DNA from: Epiperipatus broadwayi
Taxonomy: Eukaryota > Onychophora > Udeonychophora > Euonychophora > Peripatidae
Length of the DNA: 64,000 nt
Reading direction: 5' to 3'
Assembly: GCA_028023455.1 (NCBI GenBank)
Contig: JAQFVV010000232.1
Span: 496,001 to 560,000, forward strand
Below are positions 45,287-58,079 of this stretch, piece by piece. Below the pieces are notes generated by a model, which did no database searches, was not told the DNA's origin, and saw only the letters and a program-made list of their open reading frames with translations. How positions within the stretch are numbered: position 1 is the stretch's first letter; the number at the start of each line of letters is the position of its first letter. Both the position numbers and the translations under genes were made by a program.

Positions 45287-47869
45287 GTGACCAATCATCC
45301 TCCTTTAGGGAGGACAGTCCTTCTTTTGTAAGTTCTGTTCTCCCTCGAAAAGTGTCCTCCTACAAGTCCTACTTTTCAATATTTGAGGACTAATCTGTTG
45401 TGCATTATGCAACATATTTGTATTTTACATGACGATTTGTCAAGGCTCAGTACAATGCGGTATAAGACGCGATTATGAGATGCAGGCGCTCCGCACGGGA
45501 GACCTTGAGAGAGCACACCATGCGCAAGTGGCTTTGCTTACTTTTTATCAAAACACAACACGGGCACATACGCACACAGTAGGCTCACGGCATGTCGGCA
45601 ATTGAATAACTCACAGTAATTATTTCTTTGTCAGTGAATATTCAATTATACAAAGGTAAGTACAATTCATGTTTTATTAATTTATTTTCTATTTAATAAT
45701 TTCCAAATATGTATAATTTTATTTACAAGTTTATACAACCCTGTTGTCAACAGAAATGTAAAATAATTTAAATTTTAGTGAAGTTTATTCGCTTATGTTA
45801 TTAAAGTTTCAGTTGTAATAATTAATTTTATTTATTCATAATGTGCTTGCATCGTATTTCATTTAAGGGATGGAAAAATCAAAAAAGAGGAAATGCCATT
45901 TCAACGATCAATTGAAAAAGGAATTTCCATTCCTCATATCAAAGAAAGATGACATTGTTTTCTGCAATATTCGCAGAGGAGAATTTTGTATTGCAGTTGG
46001 GGGCAGAGCAGCTATAACAAAACACTTGTCCAGCAACAAACATAAGTAATCATTACATGCATCAGCTTCCGGTCATAAAGTAACAGGTTTTTTTAAAACT
46101 TCAAATTATTCTAAAGATAAAAAACAGCTGCAATGGAGGGAACATTTTCACAATCAAAGTTTTCGTAGTATGGATTGTACAACTAAATTATTGAAAAGGT
46201 TTCACAATGCTAAATTTCCATGCGGCAGGATAAAATGCAAGGCTATTATTAAATTAGTATTTAAAAATTACTGTGATAAAATATTTACAGCAGACTTGAA
46301 AATTGCAGCATTTGTAACGATTTTATCTGATGCATCAAATCATAATGAAACCAAATTGTATCCAATACTAGTAAGATATTTTAATGTTACCAAGGGGATT
46401 CAAGTAAAAATTTTAAATTTAGAATCCATTGAGGGTGAAACGGCTGAAATTTTGTCAAACCATCTATACAGAGTAATAAATGAAAACAATTTGAAATCCA
46501 AAGTTGTTGCACTAACAGCTGATAATACAAACACAAATTTTGGTGGGCAAAGATGCAAAGGGGTGAATAATGTGTATGTAAAATTACAAGATTTACTCCA
46601 AAATAAAATACTAGGAATAAGTTGTAATGCACATATTTTGTCAAATGCAATCAACACGGTGTCATGTGGGATGCCAATTGATGTAGAAGTAATAATAACT
46701 ACAATTTATTTGTATTTTACCATTCATATGGCTACTTTAAAACAATTTTGTGAAGCGAATGTTGAATACAAAAACTTTTAGGATATTCAAAAGTTAAATG
46801 GCTTGCTCTAACACCTGCTGTAGAGCGTGTTCTACAATTATTTGAGCCTCTCCATACATATTTTTTAAATTTAGACAAATGTCCTAAAATCCTGGAATCA
46901 TTTTTCAATAATGAAATATGAAAAATTAATGTATTTTGTACATAATCAAGCATCTATTTTTCACAAAACGATTCAAAAGTTTGAAGGTGAACACATTTCA
47001 GCTACAGAAGTTAGTCTTATTTTGAATAACTTTATCCTTCAATATAAATCTCGATTTGAAGAAAAATTTCTTCCTTTCATTATAAAAAGAAAATTGTCAG
47101 ACTTGGAGGAATTCCGGGTCTAACGGAAAAGTTTATCAAAGACGTGCAGAATTTTTACCAAACATGTTTTCAATATATTGAAGAATGGTCTGAAACAAAC
47201 ATCATGGGAAATAACAGTTTTCAATGGTGTTTTTTGACTTCATTGCAAATATACTGGACAGATATTGAATCTTGTGTTGAGTTTTTATCTAAAGAAATGC
47301 CAGACATTAAAATAGACGACAATTATCTTTTTGAAGAAATTAGAAGACTGAATGTATATTTAAATTCTGAAAAATTAATACAATGGGAAAATCAACATGT
47401 TGAAATTGATAAAAGATGGGTGGATATTTTCAGCCATTTCAAAAATTAACATATTCCATGTGAAAATTTATTTATACTTGTTCAATTTACGTTGTGCTGC
47501 CCTGGAACTAATGCAGCAGTTGAAAGAGTTTTTTTCACTTGCCAATGATTTTTGGACAAGTGAGAAATCGAGATTGAATGTTGTTACTCTAGCTGCAGCA
47601 CTTGCTGTAAAATTCAATATGAAAGATATTTCTTGTTCAGATATTTGCAATACAAAAAATATTAATTCAATGGAAAAATACTCATTTAAATAATAATTAA
47701 CAGGCATGTAAGCATAATAACAATATAAAATGTTACAAATGTTTTTATTATGCATAGATCATATTATAGTGTATTATTGTTGCAATGAATAAAATGTTTC
47801 TTTTATTTACAATTTTTTTTTTTCAATTTATTTGTCCTCCTTTTCATTGTAAAAAAGTCGGTCACTTTG
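45287..47869 (+). mobile_element. hAT DNA transposon
   Basis: About 2583 bp, flanked by a perfect 8-bp direct repeat GTAATAAT (45279-45286 and 47870-47877), the target-duplication length of hAT elements. Short inverted ends: GTGACC at the left and GGTCACTTTG at the right, with TCCTCCTTT / TTTGTCCTCC just inside. The left end appears to lack the CAAA seen, inverted, at the right, so borders are good to a few bases. A GC-richer promoter-like stretch lies at 45460-45600. A likely 5'-UTR intron runs from the donor AAAG|GTAAGT (about 45656) to the acceptor TTTAAG|G (about 45867), just before the ATG. Confidence 0.82.
45870..47693 (+). pseudogene. hAT transposase with BED finger, broken
   Basis: Start MEKSKKRKCHFNDQLKKEF at 45870 follows a splice-acceptor-like site. 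Order: BED-type zinc finger at about 45940-46048 (VFCNIRRGEFCIAVGG, then ITKHLSSNKHK; the second Cys of the usual C-x2-C is Arg), then an in-frame stop right after. The main domain is open at 46170-46781, with SDASNHNETKLYPI (first Asp), LTADNTNTNFGG (second Asp) and ISCNAHILSNAIN. Frames at 46911-47449 continue it with frameshifts. At 47490-47693 is the hATC dimerisation segment: PGTNAAVERVF with the catalytic Glu, then SRLNVVTLAAALAVKFN. A T-run slippage near 47530 breaks it. All D, D and E positions are readable but at least three disruptions make it non-coding now. Confidence 0.85.
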
Positions 47870-47877
47870 GTAATAAT

Positions 47878-50800
47878 AAAAAATACAAAAGCATACTAAG
47901 TTAAAAGTAATATGCATACTCATTCTTATAAATCACTTCTCTGAAATAAGTTTAAGCACGTATTGGTTAAAATCAGAGAAAAGTTATTAGAAAAAAAGTC
48001 AAGACAGCCTGAAATGAGAAATGGATGTAAATTTTTGAATATAGTGATTGTAATTTTTCAACTATATTTGTTTTATTTTTATCATCAAATACAAAGAAAA
48101 ATGCATTTATTCAAATTAAAATATATATATCTTTTCAATAAAAAAATGTATTTACAGAGAAAAATGACAGTGAAAATAAGAGTTATAAAAATGATTATTT
48201 ATCATTTATTTATTTACTATCAATTTAATATTAAAAATTATACAAAGTCTAAGACATTCAGTTAATTGCTTATATAATAATAAATAAATATTTATTGATT
48301 ATCTGATTTACTTTATTCAACCTAACTATTCTAGAAATTACTGTATTAAGATAAACTTAAATATGTATTTAAAAAAATCAATAATATTATAAATATTTGT
48401 AATCCAGACATACTACAGAAAAAAAAATACTGTTTTTATTAGATTGAATTCTAAAATTATATGATCAAAAGATAAACACCCTAGTTGCATATCAGTAAAT
48501 AATCAATATAAGAGATTCTAAACTTTTATTTTCTCTTATTGTTATAGATTATTTTACTTTATTAATTTAATACACTTTTTCTTTTAAATGAATATACTAC
48601 ATTATTATATGTCACATCTGCCAAGAAAGATCACATATCAATTGACTCCTTTCTTCAAAATTTTCTATTATCTCACAGCTATTCATTTCCTTAAAATTAT
48701 CTATAAATTCCTTCCTTCCATTTCTCTTTTTATTTTTCACATTCCTAATTTTATTTGTAATCATATATTTTAATTCCTTTCTATTCTAAATTTCTTCAAT
48801 AAATAATCTCTTTTTTGACTTATTCTTTACATATGTCATTCCATTCTCTTTGAAATTCGTATCTTTAATTACTGTTATTTTTTTTCCCTAGTTGTCTTAG
48901 TTTCAACTTCACATTTGAAATATATTTTTTCTTAGGTCTAATTTCAAAGGTTCACAGAATAAATTTTAGCCTTATTGAGAATGTTCTGCCATTTAATGCT
49001 AACTTTAATTGGTTCATCATATTTCTATGATAGCCTTAGTGTTGGATTAGTCGTAGAAAAATATGTGAATTTTCAATTAGTAACCAATGGGATACAAATT
49101 TCCATAGGGATGTTAAATTTAATCAGTGGTCACAATAAGTCTGGTATTTAGTTGTGTTATTGGTAGAAAAATGTAAAGATAAGGATTAACCACTAAAATT
49201 TAAATTTCAAGTGGAAAAAAACAAAGAACTCTTAAAACTTCTTCAGCAAAATAGACATTTTTTAATTATTTCCAAATATCTGATAATGAATATTTGATAA
49301 CAATTTTCACAATTATAATACCAGCTTCCAATTTTTAAAATCATTATATGCATTTATTTGTTTTGTAATGCAATTCCCTTGGTAATCAAATTTATTTCAT
49401 TTAGATTAAACTTAAATTTTTATTTGCACGATCTTTTTTATTTTACAAATTTAAATGTTGCCTTTGATTAGCCATTATTTCTTAAGTTCTAATTGTGTCC
49501 TCATGTATGGAATTGTACTAAGTTATTTGTAGATCATTCCAGCATTTTTTTTAAGCTTTTGCATTGTGAAACTATTTACTTTGTGAATTGCTGGTCTATG
49601 AAGCTTTTATTAAGCATAGAATATATTTTCATGTTTTACAATTGTTCAATCATAATTTTACAAAAATGAAAAGAATGAGTAAACAATAGATGACTGTAAT
49701 AAACTTCCCAAATATATAAAAATACTAACTTGTTCTACAATTCTCAGCCAACATTTACTTTTTTTGATAACCACACTCAATTTTAACTTTAATTTTAATT
49801 GAATTTATTTTTATCACAAACTTACAACAAATTTTATCAGCGATCAGTCCTGGTAAACATTATATTAAATTTATCAGAACCCTCATTTAATCAGGAGAAA
49901 TACAATATTCCTATTTACACACCTTTATATAATTATAGGGGATTTGAACCCAGACTTTCATTAATTTCTTTTGATATATAAATATTTCTAAAAAATGTTT
50001 TTATTCATATTTTATTGGAGAGAATAATATCAGGAAACCAAGACTTCCACATTGAACTGCCAAATCTATAAAGAAAAATTATGGTTGTGGAAAGTTACTG
50101 AATGATGTACTAAAGGTTACAACTGGTAGCATGTATATATATAAAATATGTATACACTTTGAATTTAAATAGCTAGGCAGTTATAATATTTATATGATTG
50201 CTACTTTATAATAAATAAAAATTATAAGAGTTCGCTATATAACTCAGATGTACATTAAATATGTATGTATTCATAAGTATGGTAACATTATTCGGTACTA
50301 CAACATGGGACGATCCACACTGCCTGATGGCCTGTTTCCATGCAAAAGCACAGAAATGTCATTTACAAGACAGCTCATACATCTTATGGTCTAGTAAACT
50401 GTTCAAACACTTGATGTTGTAGCAGTCACCACTTAGCCCACATAGATATTGAAGCAATGGATCTCGATCTATGGATTAGATCCATGCTTCATGTCTTTTA
50501 ATATTGCTAATATAATCAAGTTTGTAAACGATTATTATTGGGTTTTCCATTTGCCATTTTGTATGTATTAAATCTGCAGATAAAGAATTAGTTAATAAAA
50601 TCTCGGATATATTGTTTAAATATTGATTTTAAATACTAGATACAGATAGATGTGTGCAGATACATGGCATATAGAATTATAAAACGGAAACTATAATAAA
50701 ATCAAAATAAATTAAGAAATAAATTTGAAAATAATATTTCTTTTAATTGAGCATTTTATTCTGGAGATTCACTTTTACAATAAGCCCTAATTACATTCTG

Positions 50801-51041
50801 TAAAATAAAAGAGAATCCATTAATGAAATAGTAATGGATTTTCTAATTAAATTAACGTAAAAGAAAATTTCTTAAAATCTATATTTAAACTTAAAACAAT
50901 AAAATCATTTGGTTTATCACGAGGGTGAATCTTAGGAAGACAATGCTCAAATAGTATTGATAAAGTTTAAAAATTTCCTGAGTCAAGATATGGATTTTGC
51001 TACGGGCGATTGCAAAAAAAGGAAATTGGGGAATGCAACCT
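47878..51041. other. AT-rich DNA, no gene seen
   Basis: The ORFs at 47963-48265, 48588-48773 and 49799-49981 are AT- or T-driven without domains. A patch at 50290-50470 is less AT-rich but carries nothing I recognise. Confidence 0.45.
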
Positions 51042-51049
51042 AAAAAACA

Positions 51050-51058
51050 TATAAATAG
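51050..51058 (+). promoter_or_regulatory. TATA-box-like site upstream of a short ORF
   Basis: TATAAATAG in AT-rich DNA, followed about 25-35 bp later by a transcript-leader-like stretch. That stretch contains two imperfect copies of GCTAAGTTT...CAGTTCAT (about 51086-51145). The layout TATA, leader, ATG resembles the R/U5 and leader of an LTR element or a small promoter. Confidence 0.35.
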
Positions 51059-51165
51059 AGGAGAACAATAGGAGTGAGTTCGTGCTAAGTTTTTGTTCAG
51101 TTCATGTTAGTGAAGGCTAAGTTTGTGTCAGTTCATATAAAGTTTTCCTAAAGAAGTGTCTCAAT

Positions 51166-51294
51166 ATGAGTAAGCAGAATATAGCTTGCTTAAATCCCCT
51201 TTTGGTCACGAATGGAATTGCAGATGCCATGAAGCCGGAAAAATTTCTCTCAATGCTTAATTTTTGGACTGCTGAAATGTTGAACTCTGAATAA
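51166..51294 (+). CDS. hypothetical 42-residue ORF
   Basis: Reads MSKQNIACLNPLLVTNGIAD, then contains PEKFLSMLNFWTAEML. The ATG lies about 85 bp downstream of the expected start of transcription from the TATA box at 51050. Codon composition is less AT-biased than the surroundings, and the sequence stays gene-like to a donor-like TTAG|GTAAC at about 51399. Such a start could be the first exon of a host gene or the beginning of a gag gene. I do not recognise the protein. Confidence 0.25.
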   Translation: MSKQNIACLNPLLVTNGIADAMKPEKFLSMLNFWTAEMLNSE

Positions 51295-51399
51295 ACACAA
51301 ATAGCTAGCTATTCCTATGTTCAAAATGTGAAGGCAATTTCAAATCCCTCATGTCGTCGTGGGACAAGGATTTTCAAAGTGGACTGTGAAAAATGTTAG

Positions 51400-53725
51400 G
51401 TAACATTTTTTTCTATTTGTCTCCAGTTGAGCGCATAATAAAATATCTTGTAAATGAGTGCCTTTAAAATGTAATTTCTCTTTCTTGATCTAAATACTAT
51501 TTTTGTTTTTGTAACCTTGACTTTCTATAATTGAATTTTAATGTCTCTGTTATAAATATATTTCCTGCCTTTAAACTATGCCTATCTTAATGTAAAGTTA
51601 GTTTACTCTTAGTCAAAGCGGTCTATAAATGACATTTGTTATTTGCTTATAAATGTCATTTAAATTTATATTTGAGTTTAAAATCTTACTTATATGCCAG
51701 TTTCCTTATACCTCGACAAATTCTTACTTGCCACATTCTTGTATTAGAAAATTAATTAAAATGTATTCTTTATTTCCCGACCAATGTCTGTCGGCAGGTA
51801 AAAATTAAGATTTCGCTCTAAGGGATTATTAATTAGAGCAATCTTTTCTTTTTTGTTGAGATGAAACAATTTATATGTTATATTTGATTATACACAGAAA
51901 ACTTATGCATAAAGGTTTGGTTTTGGGAAGACGCTAAGTCAAATGTGTCCATTTAATTATATTTTAAACATAAAAAGGGGGAAGGGGAAATTTTCATTAA
52001 TTGATCATTTTCAAGAGAGAGTTTAATAATATTGAATTTAAAATGTTTTGTTGAGATTTTGTTTGGAGGGGAGAGACGTATTGCCCTAAACTGAAATATG
52101 ATATTTGCGTAGTTTTAAAAATTTATTTGTTTGAATCTAATCTGGGTCAATTAATTATTAGTTAAATGTAATATGTAGCTCAATGTAATTTTAACTTAAA
52201 TAATTAAAATTTTGTATCTAGTATTTGTTTTACATTATCTGGCACTATACTCGATTTGCCACTCTTTTTGCCAGAAAATGATACTACATGATGGATTCAC
52301 TTATTTATATAAAATGTCAGTCAGGACTTGAAAACAATAAAAGAGAAAATCCGAGATACGAGCTTGGCAAATTTAGGAGATTCTTTTGTTTTCACCTGAA
52401 ATTTTTAAATTTGCCAATGGAGCAAATTAATTTTCGTTTATGTTGGCATCGCTGGGCGGGGAGCAGTGAGATTAAGTTTGTGTCGGTGACGTGACACAGG
52501 TATTGGATATAATCCATTTTCTCCAGATTGACTACCTCGTGGCAGTTTCATCCCAGTTGGGTTAGATTTTTATTACTTTATGAATGTAACATAATTATTG
52601 GCGAATATCGCGAGATGCTTATATTCAAGCGTGTCGATTCTTTCTAAACCATTTCTTAAACATAGCCACATAATTCCTCTCTTAGAAAATCTTTTCTTCA
52701 TGTGAAAGTTAATAATAATAAGCAAAAGTGTGACATATAGTTGTCTCTTTTCTGTACATACTTGAAGTAGCGTCAACCCAAGAATTGAAATCAACCATTT
52801 GTAAGAAAATTGGCATATAAATTATACCGCTATTTTGAAATAGGCATACACATTAAGTTTATAATCACAAAATTGTCTGTTAACAAACAGGAACATTAAG
52901 TAGTGAGGCACTGGAGAATTATAGATAAATGTTTATTAAATATGTCTGATTTTAACTTAATTTACCTGTGGTTCATTTCCGATTGATTTTATTTAAAAAA
53001 TTTACTATCCATTAATATTGTGCTGCTATCTGATAGTTCTATGTCACACACACATTCCAAATGCATTTTCATTAGATCAACACACTCATACGCTAAATTA
53101 AATTGAATGATAGAGTTAAATATTAGAAATCCCAGAGACTCATGTTCGACCTCTGTTGCTGGTGGGCCAGAATTAAAAAAAGATTAATTGCTTATCACAA
53201 AAGTGTTGTTAATTAGTTTATTAGATTTAGAGGGTGGATAAATAGGTTAGAATCCATAAGTATTCTTGATCTTTGATCTCACATATGGTTGGATTCAAGG
53301 TACTTTTACCCAGACTGTGAATCGTGTTGAATTAACATACAATTTCGACCAGTACAATATAGTATAAATATTATCTATGACGTATTACTTTCTATACACA
53401 CTAGTATTGAAATTCAACAGCGTATCATGTGAGGGTGTCTATAGTTGTAATGATAAAAAGTACAGCAATACGCAGTCCTAAATAGTTAGTGTTAAACGTA
53501 GCGGAAGTAGTATGAGGTAGTACAAATTCTAACCATTTCACAAACGTCCCTCTTTCCCTTGGTATCTGGCACAATGTAAGAAATGAGGAGGGGAAAGCTC
53601 GATACGGCAAAACTCACATGAAAGTTGCGCACATGTAACAATTAAAAAGTCCATGTCAATCAATTATGTGTGTAAACTTTAAAATGCTTTCTGGTAATGG
53701 TACTTTCTGGTTAGCTGCACCCCAG
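51400..53725. other. mostly AT-rich DNA, unexplained GC-richer patch
   Basis: At 52430-52560 (GGCATCGCTGGGCGGGGAGC, CGGTGACGTGACACAGG) composition changes sharply, as in an old element leader or a coding remnant, but no domain or repeat partner is visible. The rest shows nothing. Confidence 0.4.
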
Positions 53726-54034
53726 CCGCTAGAGGCGCTGTTTCTGTGTAACCACACAGAAATATCCAGAGTAAGGGCCAAAAAAGCAGACGACGCAAAA
53801 TCCAGCCGCTAGTTGGCGCTGTTCACCATGCATATGCACAGGAAGCTTCCCACAAGCCAGCTGGCAGCAAAACGGCCCACTTGGTGGCGCTGGTTGCAAT
53901 ACGTAAGCCCATTTAACTTACGTCGTCTGCTACCACCACTACCAAGAACCTAGGTGGCACTGATTCCCGTAAACAGATATAGTTAAAATCGTCTGCTACA
54001 CCAAGATTCTAGCCCACTCCGTTGGGTGGCACTG
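53726..54034 (+). repeat. degenerate tandem array of CTCF-like motifs
   Basis: Five copies of a T(T/A)GxxGGCRCTG-type motif, all on the plus strand: CCGCTAGAGGCGCTG (53726), CCGCTAGTTGGCGCTG (53806), CCCACTTGGTGGCGCTG (53876), AACCTAGGTGGCACTG (53947) and CCGTTGGGTGGCACTG (54019). They end at 53740, 53821, 53892, 53962 and 54034, so the spacing is 81, 71, 70 and 72 bp. A second word, CGTCTGCTAC, recurs between them in both orientations. The core fits the bilaterian CTCF consensus CCASYAGRKGGCRS at 11-13 of 14 positions in copies 2-5; copy 1 is one base short. Confidence 0.55.
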
Positions 54035-54446
54035 TTTCTCCACGTTTACACATGGAGAAACAGCATTCTCTAACCGCAATATTATTGCAAGGGTAATGTC
54101 TATGCACATATTACTTAAAACATACGCAGCGTATAATAAACAGGTGTCAATAATGTAGAAGTCACATCTATTTAAATCTGCTTTGATTATTAATACTGTT
54201 ACATGGAATTTCATCCTGTCATAAATCCATGTATTTTACATTCATTGTTTTTAAAAATAGATCTTTTTTTTTTAATTTTTTTTTCTAAAAATGATTTTCT
54301 TAAAATCAAAATATGACCACGACTATTTACATTTGCTTTCACAACGTAACATTCTAATTTCACCTGATTTTAAATTAATTTATTTTTTAGAAACGATCTT
54401 TTCTTAAAGATTATTTTGTGTAAAAATAACTTTTTTTTTAAAAAAA

Positions 54447-54486
54447 GTAATCTCTACAGCTACTCGCAAAAATCTGTAGAGATTAC
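54447..54486. repeat. 13-bp perfect hairpin
   Basis: GTAATCTCTACAG (54447-54459) and its exact inverse (54474-54486) around a 14-nt loop, preceded by a long T/A tract. Function unknown. Confidence 0.6.
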
Positions 54487-54851
54487 AAACAGTGAATAAA
54501 TTCAAGTATAATTATTATTAATTCTTTTAAGTTTGCCCATATTTGTTTTGATCACAATCAATCTCGTAAGTTAATAATTGTTGAAATCTGCGGAAAATGC
54601 TATAATACATCGTAATGAGAATTCTAGACATATCATTCAAGTATAATTTCAAGTCACTACGAATCTTTTATGAACTGTCATTTTAGTAATGGTTATTAGA
54701 ATTTGTTAATAATCATAACCTAAGATTGATCGTATAATATCAGAGGGAAAAAGAATGAACTTTACTTATGTAGACTGCTGGAAGTAATGAAGAGAAAAAT
54801 AAATATACTATCAATTAGTGAAGCTGAGAAATTGCCAACAATACAATCTAT

Positions 54852-57800
54852 CATCATCATCATCAACCATTATCAATCCACTGCGGATGAAGGTCTCTCC
54901 AAGTTTCATCCACCTCCAATCTTTAGCTTCTCTTCTCCACATCACCCTGCACACTTTCTTATTTCATCTATACATCTCACATGTGGTCTCTTCCTGGGTC
55001 TTCTATAATCTCTTGGAATCCAGTTTAAGATTTCAATTCTCCATCTCTTATCATCTCTTCTAGCAATATGTCCAGCCCAACTCCACTAATCTTTTAATTT
55101 TTTCAATAAAATCAGTTACACCTTATTGTTCTCTTACTGATATATTGCGTTTTCAATCTCTTCTTGTTACTCCCAACATGCATCTCTCCATACTTCTTTG
55201 AATGGTCTGACGTCTCTGTATTGCTCTTCTATTAAGTGTCCAAGTCTCAGATCCATAAGTAATAACTGGTAAAACACATTTATTAAAAACCTTCCATTTC
55301 AAACACATAGATATATTTCCTTTTAGTATCAAGTTATTTCTACCAAAAGCACTCCAAACAAGTTTAATTCTATGATTAATTTCATCCATTATGTTTCCAT
55401 CTGCATTAATAATCTGACCAAGGCATTTGTAACTATTAACTTCTTCTAACTCATTATAAACAATCTTTATTTTCATATTTTGAGAAAGTTCATTAAACAT
55501 TACTGTAGTCATTTTAACATTTATCTTTAGTCCTAATTTCATCTGATAACTACTGCAACATTTCCTATAGCTCTAAAGCATTATTAGCAAAAACTACATC
55601 ATCTGTGAAATATAAATGACTTAAATAATCTCCATTTAATTTCACTCCTTTAGTTTCCCATGTTTATCCACAAAATATTTCTTGCAACACTGCTATAAAA
55701 AGTTTGGAAATATGGAGTCACCCTGTCTCAATGTTGACTTTACTAGTATCATTATGTAATCTAATTGTTGCTGAAATATTCTTAAAATATGACAATATCC
55801 TGGATCTATACCCTGATGATCCAATCCTTTAATCACTGAAGAAATGTTTATAGAATCAAATGCCTTTTCATAATCTACAAATCCAAAACATAATGACAAC
55901 TCATATTCATTTGACCTTTCTATAACTTCTCTCAACATCTGGATATGATCTACTGTACTAAAACCACTTTTAAATCCAGCTTGTTCTATTGGTTGGTGGA
56001 AATCCAATGTTCTCTGTAGACGAGTTGTAATTATCTTGGTAAAAAATTTATATAAATCTGATAAAAGGCTGATAGGTTTGTAATTTCTAATATCTTCTTT
56101 ATCACCTTTTTTAAATATTAATATTATTACTGCATTCTTCCAATTATCCCGTACATCTTTATCATTTAGACATTTGGTATATAATTTTGCCAAAAAATTT
56201 TCTATTTCCTCACCTGCTTCTTTTAATATATCAATTATAATTCCATCATTACCTGGAGCCTTTCATTTCTTCATACATTTAATTGCATGTCTCACTTCTT
56301 CATTTAAAATTCTGGGCAATTCGGAAGATGTAATAGTTATAGGAGGTACTTGTTCTTTATTACTATATAATTCTTGATAAAAATCTTCTACCAATTTCAT
56401 GATGTCATCTCACTTTTTAGTAATAATTCCATCCTTTTTTTCTTATTGCAGATATAAATTTCCTACCAATACCAAAATGTTGTTTAACATTCTTGAGACT
56501 TTTATTCTCTTCTACAGCTTTCCTTGGTTCACAGTTATACTTTCTTATATCATTTTCAACTCTTTTCCGCACCATTTTACAAAATTTGAGATATTCAATT
56601 CTTTTTAAAGCATCATTTTTGTATATCTTCATATTCCTTCTTTTCTTTATAAAATCTCTAGTCTCAGTAGAAATTTTATTGGTCAATTGCGGCTTTTTTC
56701 TACCAGCTATCTTTATTGCAGTTTCTAAAAGTGTATCAGTTATTTTAGTATTAATATCATTCAAATCTGAATCATGTTCAAAATCTACTAATACTTGAAA
56801 CCGATTTGTAAGTTCTAATTTAAATTCATTAGAATATTTCTGAAGATTAGGAATATCATCTGTAAATATTGTTTTTCTTAATAATTTTTGTCTCTCTAGT
56901 TTTACATTAACATGTATCTTACACCTTACTAATCGATGATTACTTCCTGTGTTAAATTTATTAAGAACATTACAATCTTGAAATATGTATTTCCTGTTAG
57001 TCAAAATATAATCCAATTCTGCTGTACCTTCATTTGGATGCTTCCATGTCCATTTCCTTTTAACATTTTTCTCAAAAAATGAATTCATAATATAAAGTTT
57101 TTATTTTTCTGCAAACTCCACAAGTCTATGTCCTCTCTCATTTCTATTACCATAACCAAAATTACCTACAGCACTTTCATCTTTTATTTGTTTACCAGTT
57201 CTAGCATTAAAGTCTCCCATAACAATTTTAAAATATTGTTTACTCTGATAAAAAGCCTTTTGTACATCCATATAAAAATCTTTTACTACTTCATCACTAT
57301 GAGAACATGTTGGGGTAAAAACCTGAATTATCTGCATTTGGTATCTACTATTAAGTTGTATAACTAATCTTGCCACTCTGTCTGATACACTATCAATCTC
57401 CACAATATTGTTCTTCCACTTTTTATTTATAATGAATCCTACTCCACTTGTATTTCTAATATTTGTGCCTTTATAATAGAGTATATGTCCACTTTTTAAA
57501 TCAATTGTCTCTTCACCTTTTCTTCTAACTTCACAAAGTCCAATAATGTCCCACTTAATATGAGATAGTTCCTCTAATTCTTGCAATCTTCCTTCACTTG
57601 AAAGTGATCCACAGTTGTAAGTACCTAAATAAAAAGTCGTCATCAAATGGCAGCCTGGGTCCACAATCAGGGGATTCTTAGCATCCTCCACCTTTGGCCA
57701 CCAACCACTGACTTGGTTGATGACTTTACAGTCTCCTTTTAATAAGAGCCATGCTTTATTTTTGTCTGTCATAATTGTATATATGTATTGGAAAAATATT

Positions 57801-58066
57801 TATTATTTACACAAGCATTCATTCTGCCTTCTCAGGCACTGAGAAGACAATGGTGTTTCTTGTTCTTAAACTCAGAAGTAAAAAACCAATAAACTCACCA
57901 TGCTGGCTAATGCATGTTGGTGAGCAGCCCTACCATGTTCATATAGTATATGAATAATCATATAGTAATAACAGCTGCAACGATAAGAATGTACGGAATG
58001 GACATTAGGAAATTTGCTCTGCTCAAAGGGTCTCCTTTCAGTTAATAGCAAACTCCTTTCTGCAGC
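54852..58066 (-). mobile_element. RTE-type LINE, full-length copy 1
   Basis: About 3.2 kb on the minus strand, flanked by a perfect 13-bp direct repeat CAATACAATCTAT (54839-54851 and 58067-58079). This target duplication marks both ends, so the copy is full length. The 3' end carries a short (GAT)n tail, seen on the plus strand as ATCATCATCATCAACC, typical of RTE elements. The 5' untranslated region spans about 57773-58066. The plus-strand ORFs at 56174-57367 are antisense shadows. Confidence 0.9.
55153..57772 (-). pseudogene. RTE endonuclease-reverse transcriptase ORF, broken
   Basis: Reading down from the ATG at 57772. An apurinic/apyrimidinic-type endonuclease has LGTYNCGSLSS (Asn), IIGLCEVRRKGE (Glu), SGVGFIINKKW, and VMGDFNARTG with the Asp-Asn pair. 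TGSNHRLVRC follows, where the usual SDH is SNH, a change of a catalytic residue. One in-frame stop (after VEFAEK, about 57098) is followed by the same frame to 56417. A frameshift in an A-run (about 56430) leads to the reverse transcriptase: FKKGDKEDIRNYKPISLLS, AGFKSGFSTVDH, motif A FVDYEKAFDS and TLRQGDSIFP. After another shift comes FTDDVVF (normally FADD), then the C-terminal SYKCLGQIINADG, ITYGSETWTLNRR and MLGVTRRD. These blocks are diagnostic of the RTE clade. Few disruptions: a relatively young but dead copy. Confidence 0.88.
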
Positions 58067-58079
58067 CAATACAATCTAT

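Noticed and set aside
46387-46657. Two overlapping minus-strand ORFs
   Set aside because: Antisense shadows of the hAT transposase core, which has recognisable catalytic motifs on the plus strand.
56174-57367. Plus-strand ORFs opposite the first RTE copy
   Set aside because: They lie antisense to clear endonuclease and reverse transcriptase blocks, are T-rich and hydrophobic, and carry no domain.
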